A stretch of 5,453 bases of DNA, from NCBI GenBank assembly GCA_050942825.1, contig JBMNOA010000080.1:1-5453 (forward strand), written 5' to 3'. The first letter of the stretch is position 1; each line of letters begins with the position of its first letter. Positions 1 to 5,453 of the stretch are shown here, piece after piece. Origin of the DNA: CAYRML01 sp050942825. GTDB taxonomy: Bacteria > Bacillota > Dehalobacteriia > UBA4068. The position numbers were made by a program, and so were the translations under genes. The notes beneath the pieces were generated by a model that saw only the letters and a list, made by a program, of their open reading frames with translations, did not search any database and was not told the DNA's origin.

Positions 1-452
1 GCGCGATATTTTTCATCTACATCCGGCAAATGAAGGTCATTTAAACTTGTTGTGGCTAAATCACCTATGTCATAACATTCCTCGATATCGATAATCCTTT
101 GCTGTAGACTTAAGTATTGCTCTACATACATAGGCAATTTGGCTAAGGAGAAAGTCCCCAATAATATATTGATATGGTTAAAAGACTTGCACAGTTTTTC
201 CACTATGCCCTCTTTTTGTACCATACAACCACAGACAACGATAATACTATCTTTATGATGTTTTAAATTCCCCAGAAAACCTAAGATCTTATTTTCCGCA
301 CTTTGACGAATACAACAGGTATTAACCACAATAAGATTGGCAGATGCTATATTATGAGCATTTGTGTGGCCGGATTGTTGTAAAAGGCCCCCTATTAATG
401 CAGAATCACTTTCATTCATTTGACAGCCGAATGTTTGTATAAAGTATTTCAT
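1..452 (-). CDS. miaB: tRNA-2-methylthio-N6-dimethylallyladenosine synthase MiaB, N-terminal part (cut by window edge)
   Basis: This is the first 150 codons of a gene that runs off the left edge. Enzymes of this family are radical-SAM methylthiotransferases that add a methylthio group at C2 of i6A37 in tRNAs reading UNN codons. Visible here is the N-terminal UPF0004 domain with its three iron-sulfur cluster cysteines: C10 in QTFGCQMNE, C46 in NTCCIRQSAENK, and C76 in CGCMVQKEG. The following GT-x-LP stretch (about 99-107) is also typical. The radical-SAM CxxxCxxC motif and the TRAM domain would lie outside the window. The ATG at 450-452 overlaps the recJ stop codon as ATGA and has a GGAG Shine-Dalgarno at 463-466 inside the recJ end, so it is probably translationally coupled to recJ. 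MtaB or RimO paralogues are alternatives, but FGCQMNE and the NTC-IR-SAENK pattern favour MiaB. Confidence 0.88.
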   Translation of the reverse strand, partial: MKYFIQTFGCQMNESDSALIGGLLQQSGHTNAHNIASANLIVVNTCCIRQSAENKILGFLGNLKHHKDSIIVVCGCMVQKEGIVEKLCKSFNHINILLGTFSLAKLPMYVEQYLSLQQRIIDIEECYDIGDLATTSLNDLHLPDVDEKYR

Positions 453-2230
453 TTATTTTCTTCTCCAATGCGAAAATCAATTACTTGTAATTGCAGGTTG
501 TCTTTGCCATTATATTCATTAGTAGCAATGGTATAGATAAAATCCATTCTGATGCCTGATGTATGCCCATTTAAAAGCCCAAGCCATTTATCTTCGCCAA
601 AATGCGATATAATGAGATTTTCCAGTTTCTTTCTGCCATTAAATGATATCAGTTCGATGATATTATTACGGCCGCTGGCATTACATATAAATTTTACTAC
701 ATTGCCGTCTTTGCCAATTACATTTATTCTATTGATAGAGACATTTTTATCAGCAAAATATGGTATATCATTGCCCTTGCCGTGCGGGTGTAAAACATGA
801 AGTACTTGGGCCAACTGTCTGCTCGTCAGGTGCAGGCTCATTTTTTTGTCTATGCGGATTACGGGAACCATCTCGTCTAATGCTAGTTTGCATTCATCAT
901 TGAGTTTTTTATGTAAGGAGTCAAGATTTTTTTGATAAATACTAAATCCTGCGGCCATGGGATGTCCGCCAAAGGTTATCAATAAATCACGACATGAGCT
1001 AAGCGCTTGAGAAATATTATATCCTTCTATTGAGCGGCAAGAACCACGAAAAATATCATCATTTCCTGTTAAAATTATTGTAGGACGATAGAAATGTTCC
1101 TTTACCTTACCGGCTATAATACCTGCTACACTTTCAGGGATTTCGGGACAATGCAAAACAATAACTTTATTTTCTTGTAATGCCTGTTTTTTTACTAACT
1201 CAATGGCCATAGCAGTGCCCTTTGTAGTCATTTCTTTACGGCTGCAATTTAATTCCACTAGATGTGTAGCCAGTTCATGAGCCATATTCTCATCCTCGGT
1301 CAAAAACATTTCTACAGCCATGCTGGCCATTTCCAATCTTCCGGAAGCATTGATACAAGGACCCAGTATGAAACCAACATGATATATATCAATATTCTTT
1401 CCTTCTAAACCAGTCAATTTAAGCAAAGCTTTTAGTCCAAAATTGTGGGAGCTTTTGATCATCGGCAAGCCTTTTTTTACAATATGGCGATTATCGCCTT
1501 TTAATTCGACCAGATCACATATAGTGGCAATAGTAGCAAATGGTAATAAGTCTTCGGCCAAATCATGCCAATCTAGACTCCAATAATCATAAATGGCTTG
1601 TGAAAAACGATAACAAATACCGGCTGCACAATATTGTTTAAAAGGATACTTACAAGCAGCTTGTTTAGGATCTACCACTGCAGCGGCTGGAGGGATTATT
1701 TCTCTTGTACCATCCTCCTCTAAAAGTACATCATGGTGATCAAGTATAACTACTTCCATCCCTAAAGAAATGGCAAATTCCACCTGTTCAATAGCTGATA
1801 TCCCTGTATCACAGGTCAGGATGATTTTTACCCCTTGAGAGTACAGTTTGCCTATAGCGTCATTATTCAAACCGTAGCCTTCGGTTTCCCTTTGAGGAAT
1901 ATAAAAAGTAATATTACCACCCAATGAGATGAGAGTCCGATAAAGAATAACAGTACTCATAATCCCATCTGCATCATAATCTCCGAAGATAGCTATTTTT
2001 TTTCGGCTCTTTATGGCTGAGGCAATGATAGATAGAGCTTTTTCCATATCTTTAAACAGGAGCGGCGATTCTAAATCAAGTTTTTCGGGATACAGAAAAT
2101 CTTCGATATCTTTAATCTCGGTATATCCTCTGATCGCCAGAATCTGAGCAATGATCTTCGGTATCTGAGGATGCTGCTCCATTATCTTTTTAGGGTCTGT
2201 GGAGGCTTGTCTTAACATCCATTTGTTCAT
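449..2230 (-). CDS. recJ: single-stranded-DNA-specific 5'-3' exonuclease RecJ
   Basis: A 593-residue DHH-family nuclease. RecJ degrades single-stranded DNA 5' to 3' in recombinational repair (RecF pathway), mismatch repair and base excision repair. All metal-binding motifs of the DHH domain are present: FGDYDADG at 82-89, TCDTGI at 139-144, LDHHD at 163-167, VVDPK at 185-189 and ICDLVELKGDNR at 237-248. NASGR follows at 294-298. The DHHA1 domain carries the GSCRSIEGYN motif (396-405) and GGHPMAAGFS (421-430). The last 140 residues or so correspond to the RecJ OB-fold DNA-binding domain. The length matches the compact E. coli type (577 aa) and lacks the extra C-terminal domain of the longer Bacillus form. 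The ATG start has GAGAGG six bases upstream. The stop TGA overlaps the miaB ATG. It lies 85 bases after secF, separated by a hairpin; no convincing promoter of its own is visible, so read-through from secDF is likely. Confidence 0.96.
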   Translation of the reverse strand: MNKWMLRQASTDPKKIMEQHPQIPKIIAQILAIRGYTEIKDIEDFLYPEKLDLESPLLFKDMEKALSIIASAIKSRKKIAIFGDYDADGIMSTVILYRTLISLGGNITFYIPQRETEGYGLNNDAIGKLYSQGVKIILTCDTGISAIEQVEFAISLGMEVVILDHHDVLLEEDGTREIIPPAAAVVDPKQAACKYPFKQYCAAGICYRFSQAIYDYWSLDWHDLAEDLLPFATIATICDLVELKGDNRHIVKKGLPMIKSSHNFGLKALLKLTGLEGKNIDIYHVGFILGPCINASGRLEMASMAVEMFLTEDENMAHELATHLVELNCSRKEMTTKGTAMAIELVKKQALQENKVIVLHCPEIPESVAGIIAGKVKEHFYRPTIILTGNDDIFRGSCRSIEGYNISQALSSCRDLLITFGGHPMAAGFSIYQKNLDSLHKKLNDECKLALDEMVPVIRIDKKMSLHLTSRQLAQVLHVLHPHGKGNDIPYFADKNVSINRINVIGKDGNVVKFICNASGRNNIIELISFNGRKKLENLIISHFGEDKWLGLLNGHTSGIRMDFIYTIATNEYNGKDNLQLQVIDFRIGEENK

Positions 2231-2259
2231 TGTTTTCCTCTCCCCTATCGCCTAACTGT

Positions 2260-2297
2260 AAAAATCAAGCCCTCAGCAAGAAAAGGTACTGAGGGCT
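2260..2297 (-). terminator. hairpin between secF and recJ (terminator or attenuator)
   Basis: On the minus strand a perfect 9-bp stem (AGCCCTCAG paired with CTGAGGGCT; plus-strand arms 2268-2276 and 2289-2297) encloses a 12-base loop. It is followed by TGATTTTT, a T-tract interrupted by GA. It starts 19 bases after the secF stop codon. The GC-rich stem supports a rho-independent terminator, but the imperfect tail and the lack of a good promoter before recJ suggest only partial termination. Confidence 0.7.
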
Positions 2298-2315
2298 AAT
2301 AAAAAATTAACTAGT

Positions 2316-3260
2316 TTATTTTGTTTTGCCGGTAACAGGCTTTTTTGATACTACTACCTTTTTCTTGCCAATTTTGGCCTCATCTTTGTTTATATTATTA
2401 TTCAAATTCTTGTTATTCTTTTTACTATTAAATTCATGTAGTACACTACCAGTTAAGAATATTGCCGAATACAGGCCACCTATAGCCCCTACGATCATGG
2501 CTAAAGAGAAGATTTTGGTAGTTTCTCCGCCTAATAACATCAAACAAACCAAAAGGAAGAGTACAGCTAATACAGTATTAATGGTCCTAGCCAAAGATTG
2601 CTTGACACTTTTATTAATTATCGCGGGGTCATCCTCTTTCTTGGTTCCGCGGCTGTTTTCCCTGATGCGGTCAAATATAACAATTGTATTATTAATAGAG
2701 TAACCTATAACCGTTAGTATAGCTGCTATGAATGCCCCATCCACCTCGATTTGTAAAAGAGAAAAAATACTCAATACTATCAATACATCGTTGACCAGTG
2801 TAATAATGGCCGTAATGCCATAATTAAATTTGAAACGTATGGCAATATAGATCAACATCAAGACCAGAGCAATAACTAAAGCTAATATGGCACTATTTCT
2901 CAACTCACTGCCAATCACCGGCCCTATATGATCGCTGCGCGTAACGGTAAGCTTGCCGAAATTTTTCTCTAAATCAAGAATCAAAGCAGCACTTTCTTCT
3001 TCTGAAAGGGCATGCGTCCGAATCAAAAATTCAGTTTCATCGACATTTTGGATCATAGGAACCTGATTCACTTTTGCCGAAACAACATCCCTTATATCAG
3101 CTACTTCTATTTGTTCTTCAAATTTTACCTGAGTAATATTACCCCCTGTAAAATCAATACCTACATTAAGGCCTTGAATACACAAAGAGATGATACCGGG
3201 AATAATAATGCATAGACATATAATATACCATATTTTTCTTTTTCCTACAAAATCAAACAT
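2316..3260 (-). CDS. secF: protein translocase subunit SecF
   Basis: A 314-residue RND-type membrane protein that pairs with SecD to use the proton-motive force to complete export of preproteins through SecYEG. TM1 spans about residues 10-29 and is followed by the signature GIDFTGG (34-40). The extracytoplasmic P1 domain occupies about 45-110. The motif IGPVIGSELR (112-121) leads into TM2-TM6 (about 123-271), including IGYSINNTIVIFDRIREN (185-202), the conserved region D4/D5 of SecF. The tail after residue 278 is Lys/Asn-rich and basic, probably cytosolic. The frame is open 10 codons further upstream to an ATG at 3290, but that start lacks a Shine-Dalgarno and would overlap secD by 29 bases. 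The ATG at 3258-3260 has an AGGAGGGG site at the right distance and sits one base after the secD stop, so it is preferred. A hairpin follows the gene. Confidence 0.96.
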   Translation of the reverse strand: MFDFVGKRKIWYIICLCIIIPGIISLCIQGLNVGIDFTGGNITQVKFEEQIEVADIRDVVSAKVNQVPMIQNVDETEFLIRTHALSEEESAALILDLEKNFGKLTVTRSDHIGPVIGSELRNSAILALVIALVLMLIYIAIRFKFNYGITAIITLVNDVLIVLSIFSLLQIEVDGAFIAAILTVIGYSINNTIVIFDRIRENSRGTKKEDDPAIINKSVKQSLARTINTVLAVLFLLVCLMLLGGETTKIFSLAMIVGAIGGLYSAIFLTGSVLHEFNSKKNNKNLNNNINKDEAKIGKKKVVVSKKPVTGKTK

Positions 3261-3261
3261 C

Positions 3262-4491
3262 TTATCCCCTCCTACTCTCTGTATCACCATAGAGTTTTCT
3301 GTTTTGAAGGCCTTTGATATTTGATACCCAGCGAATCATAAAGCGAGTAAAGACCAGTGCTGTAAACATACTTGCTATAATACCCAGGGTAAGTGTGATA
3401 GCAAAGCCTTGAACAGAGCCCGTACCTACTTTGAAAAGGACCAGAGCCGCGATCAGTGTGGTGATATTGGAGTCAAAGATGGTCCAGAAGGCTCTTTTGA
3501 ATCCGGCAGAAATCCCGGCATTTAGTGATTTCCCGTTTCGAAGCTCTTCTTTGATACGTTCATAAATAATAATGTTGGCATCCACTGCTATACCTATTGA
3601 TAGAACAAAACCGGCAATGCCGGGCAAGGTTAAAGTAGCGCCGATACCTATCATAGCCCACAGTAGTAACAACCCGTACACAATTAATGATATAATAGCC
3701 AGAACTCCTGGCAAACGGTAATAAGCTATCATGAAGACGACTAAAATCAGCATACCTATAGTAATGGCGGTAAAACTTTTGTCCAGAGAATCCTGACCTA
3801 ATGATGGTCCTACTGTACGTTTGGACATTATTTCTATATCAACCGGCAAAGCCCCTCCTCTAAGGAGTGCAGCTATATTGGAGGCATCCTCCAAAGTTTC
3901 ATAACCTCCGGAAATAGAGGCATGTCCGTCCATAATAGGTCCTTGAACGACGGGTTCTTGAATTATTTCATTATCTAAGTAAATAGCTATTACTTGTCCA
4001 ACCAAGCGGGCCGTGGCACTGCCGAATTTTTTTGCCCCCTCTTCAGAAAATTCCAAAGCAACATAAGGTTCATTTTTTTGTTGATCTATTTGTGCAGAAG
4101 CACTTTTTAGCTCTGAACCGCTGACAATAACTTGGCCGGAAGGATCTCTAAACTCTAATTTGGCTGTACGTCCCAATATGTCAATGGCCTTTTCCGGATT
4201 ATCCACACCTGCCAATTCGATGATCAGGCGGTCTGACCCTTCTCTTTGGATAATAGGTTCTGTGACACCGAATTCGTCAACCCTCTTTCTCATAACCTGA
4301 GTCAATTTTTCCATGTCATCACTTGTAATGCTCTGACCTTGTTCGGGTTTGGCCAGCAATACTACTTGTGCGCCGCCCTGCAAGTCCAAGCCTAATTTAA
4401 TATTTTGGGACAATGGTGTTATAGAAAAAATCACCGCTAAGGCGATAATAACCAGCGTTATAAGTACTTTGATGCCGCTTTTGCCTTTCAT
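3262..4491 (-). CDS. secD: protein translocase subunit SecD
   Basis: A 409-residue RND-type membrane protein, the partner of SecF in the SecDF(YajC) complex that drives late steps of Sec-dependent export. TM1 lies at about residues 7-26 and is followed by the signature LGLDLQGG (33-40). The extracytoplasmic P1 domain runs from about 45 to 225 and contains LRGGALPV (210-217); TVGPSLGQDS (226-235) marks the entry to the membrane domain. TM2-TM6 cover about 238-388, with GIAVDANIIIYERIKEE (300-316) containing the Asp of conserved region D4, and NITTLIAALVLF (342-353). The length fits the short SecD of many Bacillota; E. coli SecD is about 615 aa because of a larger P1 region. The ATG has AAGGAGG seven bases upstream and a consensus promoter. 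The gene ends one base before secF, forming an operon with it. Confidence 0.97.
   Translation of the reverse strand: MKGKSGIKVLITLVIIALAVIFSITPLSQNIKLGLDLQGGAQVVLLAKPEQGQSITSDDMEKLTQVMRKRVDEFGVTEPIIQREGSDRLIIELAGVDNPEKAIDILGRTAKLEFRDPSGQVIVSGSELKSASAQIDQQKNEPYVALEFSEEGAKKFGSATARLVGQVIAIYLDNEIIQEPVVQGPIMDGHASISGGYETLEDASNIAALLRGGALPVDIEIMSKRTVGPSLGQDSLDKSFTAITIGMLILVVFMIAYYRLPGVLAIISLIVYGLLLLWAMIGIGATLTLPGIAGFVLSIGIAVDANIIIYERIKEELRNGKSLNAGISAGFKRAFWTIFDSNITTLIAALVLFKVGTGSVQGFAITLTLGIIASMFTALVFTRFMIRWVSNIKGLQNRKLYGDTESRRG
3266..3273 (-). promoter_or_regulatory. Shine-Dalgarno site of secF inside the secD 3' end
   Basis: Minus-strand AGGAGGGG, with the GGAGG core seven bases before the ATG at 3260. 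The same bases encode the final Arg-Arg-Gly of SecD. The arrangement fixes the secF start and implies translational coupling, because ribosomes finishing secD stop one base before the secF start codon. Confidence 0.85.
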
Positions 4492-4528
4492 TTTCTGCCC
4501 TCCTTAAATTTACAAATGCACAACTTTT

Positions 4529-4558
4529 ATTATAACTCTTGTTCAGAAACATTGTCAA
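4529..4558 (-). promoter_or_regulatory. sigma-A type promoter of secD-secF
   Basis: On the minus strand a perfect -35 box TTGACA (4553-4558) and a perfect -10 box TATAAT (4529-4534) are separated by 18 bases. Transcription should begin near 4522, giving a leader of about 30 bases before the secD ATG, with the AAGGAGG site inside it. The promoter lies just after the yajC terminator, so secDF can be expressed independently of yajC. Confidence 0.85.
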
Positions 4559-4566
4559 ATGTTTCT
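4545..4566. promoter_or_regulatory. inverted repeat over the secD -35 box, candidate operator
   Basis: A perfect inverted repeat with 9-bp arms AGAAACATT and AATGTTTCT around a 4-base centre. The centre and flanking bases are the TTGACA -35 element of the secD promoter. It lies upstream of the expected transcription start, so it would act as DNA rather than as an RNA hairpin. A dimeric repressor bound here would block RNA polymerase. The motif does not match the LexA, CIRCE, Rex or Fur consensus as I know them, so the cognate regulator is unknown. Confidence 0.5.
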
Positions 4567-4584
4567 TATTTATGCTTTATAGGC

Positions 4585-4618
4585 AATAAAAAATAGGCTC
4601 ATCAAAGAGAGCCTATTT
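4585..4618 (-). terminator. intrinsic terminator after yajC
   Basis: On the minus strand AAATAGGCTC and GAGCCTATTT form a perfect 10-bp stem (plus arms 4591-4600 and 4609-4618) with an 8-base loop. The T-rich tail TTTTTTATT begins within the last stem bases (A-run 4588-4593 on plus). It lies 13 bases past the yajC stop and separates yajC transcription from secD. Confidence 0.88.
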
Positions 4619-4631
4619 CAAGTGATTTGTC

Positions 4632-4913
4632 CTAATTAGTATTTACATTAGCATCTTTAGATTTCAAACCACCTATAGAAGATTTAAGCACTTCTATTTC
4701 TACTTTCTCGGATACTCTTAGCCAAATAGTATTTTCTTTAATACGGGTAATCGTACCCAAAATGCCGCCGATAGTATATACTTCATCATTTACTTGCAAT
4801 TTACTTAGCATATCCCCTCTTTGTTGTCGTTGCTTTTTTTGAGGACGAATCAAAAGGAAATAAAAAATTGCAATAAAAAACACGACATAAATGATCATCA
4901 TTGTAGAGGTCAA
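4632..4913 (-). CDS. yajC: preprotein translocase accessory subunit YajC
   Basis: A 93-residue small membrane protein of the SecDF-YajC accessory complex of the Sec translocase. A single N-terminal membrane segment (about residues 5-23) runs directly into the family hallmark YFLLIRPQKKQRQQR (18-32). The cytosolic part carries NDEVYTIGGILGTI (42-55), matching the GD-V-T-GGI-G motif of the family, and then a short charged beta-rich region. The length is typical. The preferred start is a TTG at 4911-4913, because GGGTGGTG stands seven bases upstream. The in-frame ATG codons at 4901 and 4898 lack such a site but would still leave the membrane segment nearly intact. The gene is followed by a strong terminator and precedes secD in the same direction. 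Confidence 0.95.
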   Translation of the reverse strand: MTSTMMIIYVVFFIAIFYFLLIRPQKKQRQQRGDMLSKLQVNDEVYTIGGILGTITRIKENTIWLRVSEKVEIEVLKSSIGGLKSKDANVNTN

Positions 4914-4920
4914 ACTTTTT

Positions 4921-4928
4921 CACCACCC
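4921..4928 (-). promoter_or_regulatory. Shine-Dalgarno site that selects the TTG start of yajC
   Basis: Minus-strand GGGTGGTG, one mismatch from GGAGGTG, lies seven bases before the TTG at 4913. The two downstream ATG codons have only pyrimidine-rich sequence (ACCTCTAC) before them, so the TTG is the better start. Confidence 0.65.
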
Positions 4929-4949
4929 ATAAAATATTTCATATCTTTG

Positions 4950-4979
4950 ATACTATAATAGATAATAATTCCAGCAAAA
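4950..4979 (-). promoter_or_regulatory. possible yajC promoter
   Basis: The minus strand has TTTTGCTG (4972-4979) as a poor -35 region and TATAGTAT (4950-4957) as a -10 region, with about 16-17 bases between alternative hexamers. AT-rich sequence upstream (4981-5040) could act as an UP element. A promoter is expected here because the divergent tRNA-Trp gene lies on the other side, but the hexamers are weak and the exact register is uncertain. Confidence 0.35.
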
Positions 4980-5040
4980 GATTAAAAAACCTTTTTTACA
5001 AGTAACAAAATTTTAATAAATTTATCTAATTAAGTTTTTC

Positions 5041-5070
5041 TTGACTTATTGCTGATAATTTTGCTATAAT
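5041..5070 (+). promoter_or_regulatory. promoter of tRNA-Trp
   Basis: TTGACT (5041-5046) and TATAAT (5065-5070) with an 18-base spacer form a strong sigma-A type promoter. Transcription would begin near 5077, about 14 bases before the mature tRNA 5' end. AT-rich sequence lies upstream. Confidence 0.85.
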
Positions 5071-5090
5071 ATGTTGGCGACAGAATCCAT

Positions 5091-5166
5091 AGGGGTATAG
5101 CTCAACTGGTAGAGTAGTGGACTCCAAATCCATTGGTTGAGGGTTCAAGTCCTTCTGCCCCTGCCA
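5091..5166 (+). tRNA. tRNA-Trp (anticodon CCA)
   Basis: A 76-base cloverleaf with encoded CCA (5164-5166). The acceptor stem AGGGGTA pairs with TGCCCCT, with one T-G wobble, and the discriminator base is G. The D arm is GCTC/GAGT. The anticodon stem GTGGA/TCCAT (5117-5121 with 5129-5133) encloses the 7-base loop CTCCAAA with anticodon CCA at 5124-5126. The T arm is GAGGG-TTCAAGT-CCTTC. The CCA anticodon reads UGG, and a G discriminator is normal for bacterial tRNA-Trp. It appears to be a single-gene transcription unit, divergent from yajC. Confidence 0.97.
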
Positions 5167-5170
5167 CAAG

Positions 5171-5210
5171 AAAGTGCCTGCTAAACAGTTTAAAAGCGGG
5201 CACTTTTTCT
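5171..5210 (+). terminator. intrinsic terminator after tRNA-Trp
   Basis: AAAGTGCCTGCT (5171-5182) pairs with AGCGGGCACTTT (5195-5206), a 12-bp stem with one T-G wobble and a 12-base loop. The TTTTT run (5204-5208) begins in the last stem bases. It starts four bases after the tRNA CCA end and closes the tRNA transcription unit. Confidence 0.88.
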
Positions 5211-5253
5211 ATGTTTTCACTCCTTTTAAAAAGCTAAATTTGCCCATTTTTGC

Positions 5254-5282
5254 GTGGCTCTGATGTGGCTCAAGTGTGGCTC
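5254..5282. repeat. three GTGGCTC direct repeats with exact 11-bp period
   Basis: GTGGCTC occurs at 5254-5260, 5265-5271 and 5276-5282, each followed by a different 4-base spacer (tgat, aagt, actt). The period is 11 bp, so the copies face nearly the same side of the helix. They lie about 90 bases downstream of the tRNA-Trp CCA end, in sequence with no credible gene. Clustered short direct repeats beside a tRNA gene resemble the arm-type binding sites of tyrosine integrases at an att site. That reading is an inference: no integrase gene and no duplicated tRNA 3' end is present in the window. A binding site array for another DNA-binding protein is the alternative. Confidence 0.55.
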
Positions 5283-5350
5283 ACTTATTTTATATGCCAT
5301 TTTCATTATTATGTATAATTATAAATAAATATAATAGATTATTATTGCAC

Positions 5351-5382
5351 AAAAAAAGAGGGCCTATTCGCCCTCCTTTTTT
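5351..5382. terminator. bidirectional intrinsic terminator near right edge
   Basis: GAGGGC (5358-5363) and GCCCTC (5370-5375) form a 6-bp GC-rich stem with a 6-base loop. It is flanked by seven A on the left and C plus six T on the right. On the minus strand the T-run directly follows the stem; on the plus strand one C intervenes. It could end a minus-strand transcript entering from the right, or plus-strand transcription; no gene served by it is visible in the window. Confidence 0.75.
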
Positions 5383-5426
5383 GAAAAACAAAACAACATG
5401 GAATCCGAGGTGATGCCTATAAATAA

Positions 5427-5435
5427 ATTATATCA
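5427..5435 (-). promoter_or_regulatory. extended -10-like element at right edge
   Basis: The minus strand reads TGATATAAT, an extended -10 (TG-n-TATAAT). Any -35 box would straddle or lie beyond the window edge, so it cannot be judged. A transcript starting near 5420 would meet the terminator at 5351-5382 after roughly 70 bases. In AT-rich DNA such a match can arise by chance. Confidence 0.25.
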
Positions 5436-5453
5436 CAAGTTGCTATTTATTTC

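Noticed and set aside
552..800. Plus-strand open frame of 82 codons inside recJ
   Set aside because: It lies wholly antisense to the well-conserved recJ frame, has no recognisable domain, and is best explained as a shadow of recJ.
2326..2703. Plus-strand open frame of 125 codons inside secF
   Set aside because: It is antisense to a clear secF gene; its hydrophobic runs arise from the complement of SecF codons.
3012..3215. Plus-strand open frame of 67 codons inside secF
   Set aside because: It is antisense to the conserved SecF P1 region and has no family resemblance.
4983..4998. Palindrome TAAAAAACCTTTTTTA between yajC and the tRNA promoter
   Set aside because: It is a run of A followed by a run of T with no room for a hairpin loop, and is expected in such AT-rich intergenic DNA.
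5254..5282. Start of a CRISPR array
   Set aside because: The repeat unit is 7 bases with 4-base spacers, far shorter than CRISPR repeats and spacers, and there are no cas genes.
5226..5306. Minus-strand 26-codon open frame across the GTGGCTC repeats
   Set aside because: It starts at an ATG with no Shine-Dalgarno in AT-rich DNA. The 11-bp period of the repeats is not a multiple of three, so the repeats are not a coding feature.
5311..5340. TATAAT matches on both strands left of the right-hand terminator
   Set aside because: None has a plausible -35 box at 16-18 bases; chance matches in AT-rich sequence.
5398..5453. Plus-strand frame starting at ATG 5398 and open to the edge (MESEVMPINK...)
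   Set aside because: No ribosome binding site precedes the first ATG, and the inner ATG at 5413 has GAGG only two bases away, which is too close. Nineteen codons are too few to judge.

Overview
The window reads as an ordinary, AT-leaning chromosomal segment of a Gram-positive type bacterium. It is most likely a member of the Bacillota (clostridial or Negativicutes-like). The support is strong purine-rich Shine-Dalgarno sites, consensus sigma-A promoters, separate secD and secF genes of short length, and a yajC-secD-secF-recJ neighbourhood. The exact genus cannot be told from the sequence.

Layout, right to left on the minus strand. yajC (4632-4913, TTG start) is followed by its own intrinsic terminator. 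Next comes a consensus promoter driving secD (3262-4491) and secF (2316-3260, start corrected from a longer open frame). A hairpin with a modest T-tail lies between secF and recJ (449-2230). recJ overlaps by 4 bases (ATGA) the start of a MiaB-type tRNA methylthiotransferase gene, of which only the first 150 codons lie in the window (1-452). YajC, SecD and SecF form the accessory complex that assists SecYEG-dependent protein export. RecJ is a 5'-3' single-strand DNA exonuclease. MiaB modifies A37 of certain tRNAs.

On the plus strand a tRNA-Trp(CCA) gene (5091-5166) has its own strong promoter and a clear terminator. The remaining 287 bases to the right edge hold no recognisable gene. They contain three GTGGCTC direct repeats spaced exactly 11 bp apart, a bidirectional terminator hairpin, and an extended -10-like element at the edge. 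Phased repeats just downstream of a tRNA gene resemble tyrosine-integrase arm sites, so this may be the boundary of an integrated element, but no integrase or duplicated att core is visible.

The two signals most worth checking are the perfect 9-bp inverted repeat centred on the -35 box of the secD promoter, and the phased repeats beside the tRNA. I see no novel multi-gene system here; the coding content is housekeeping.
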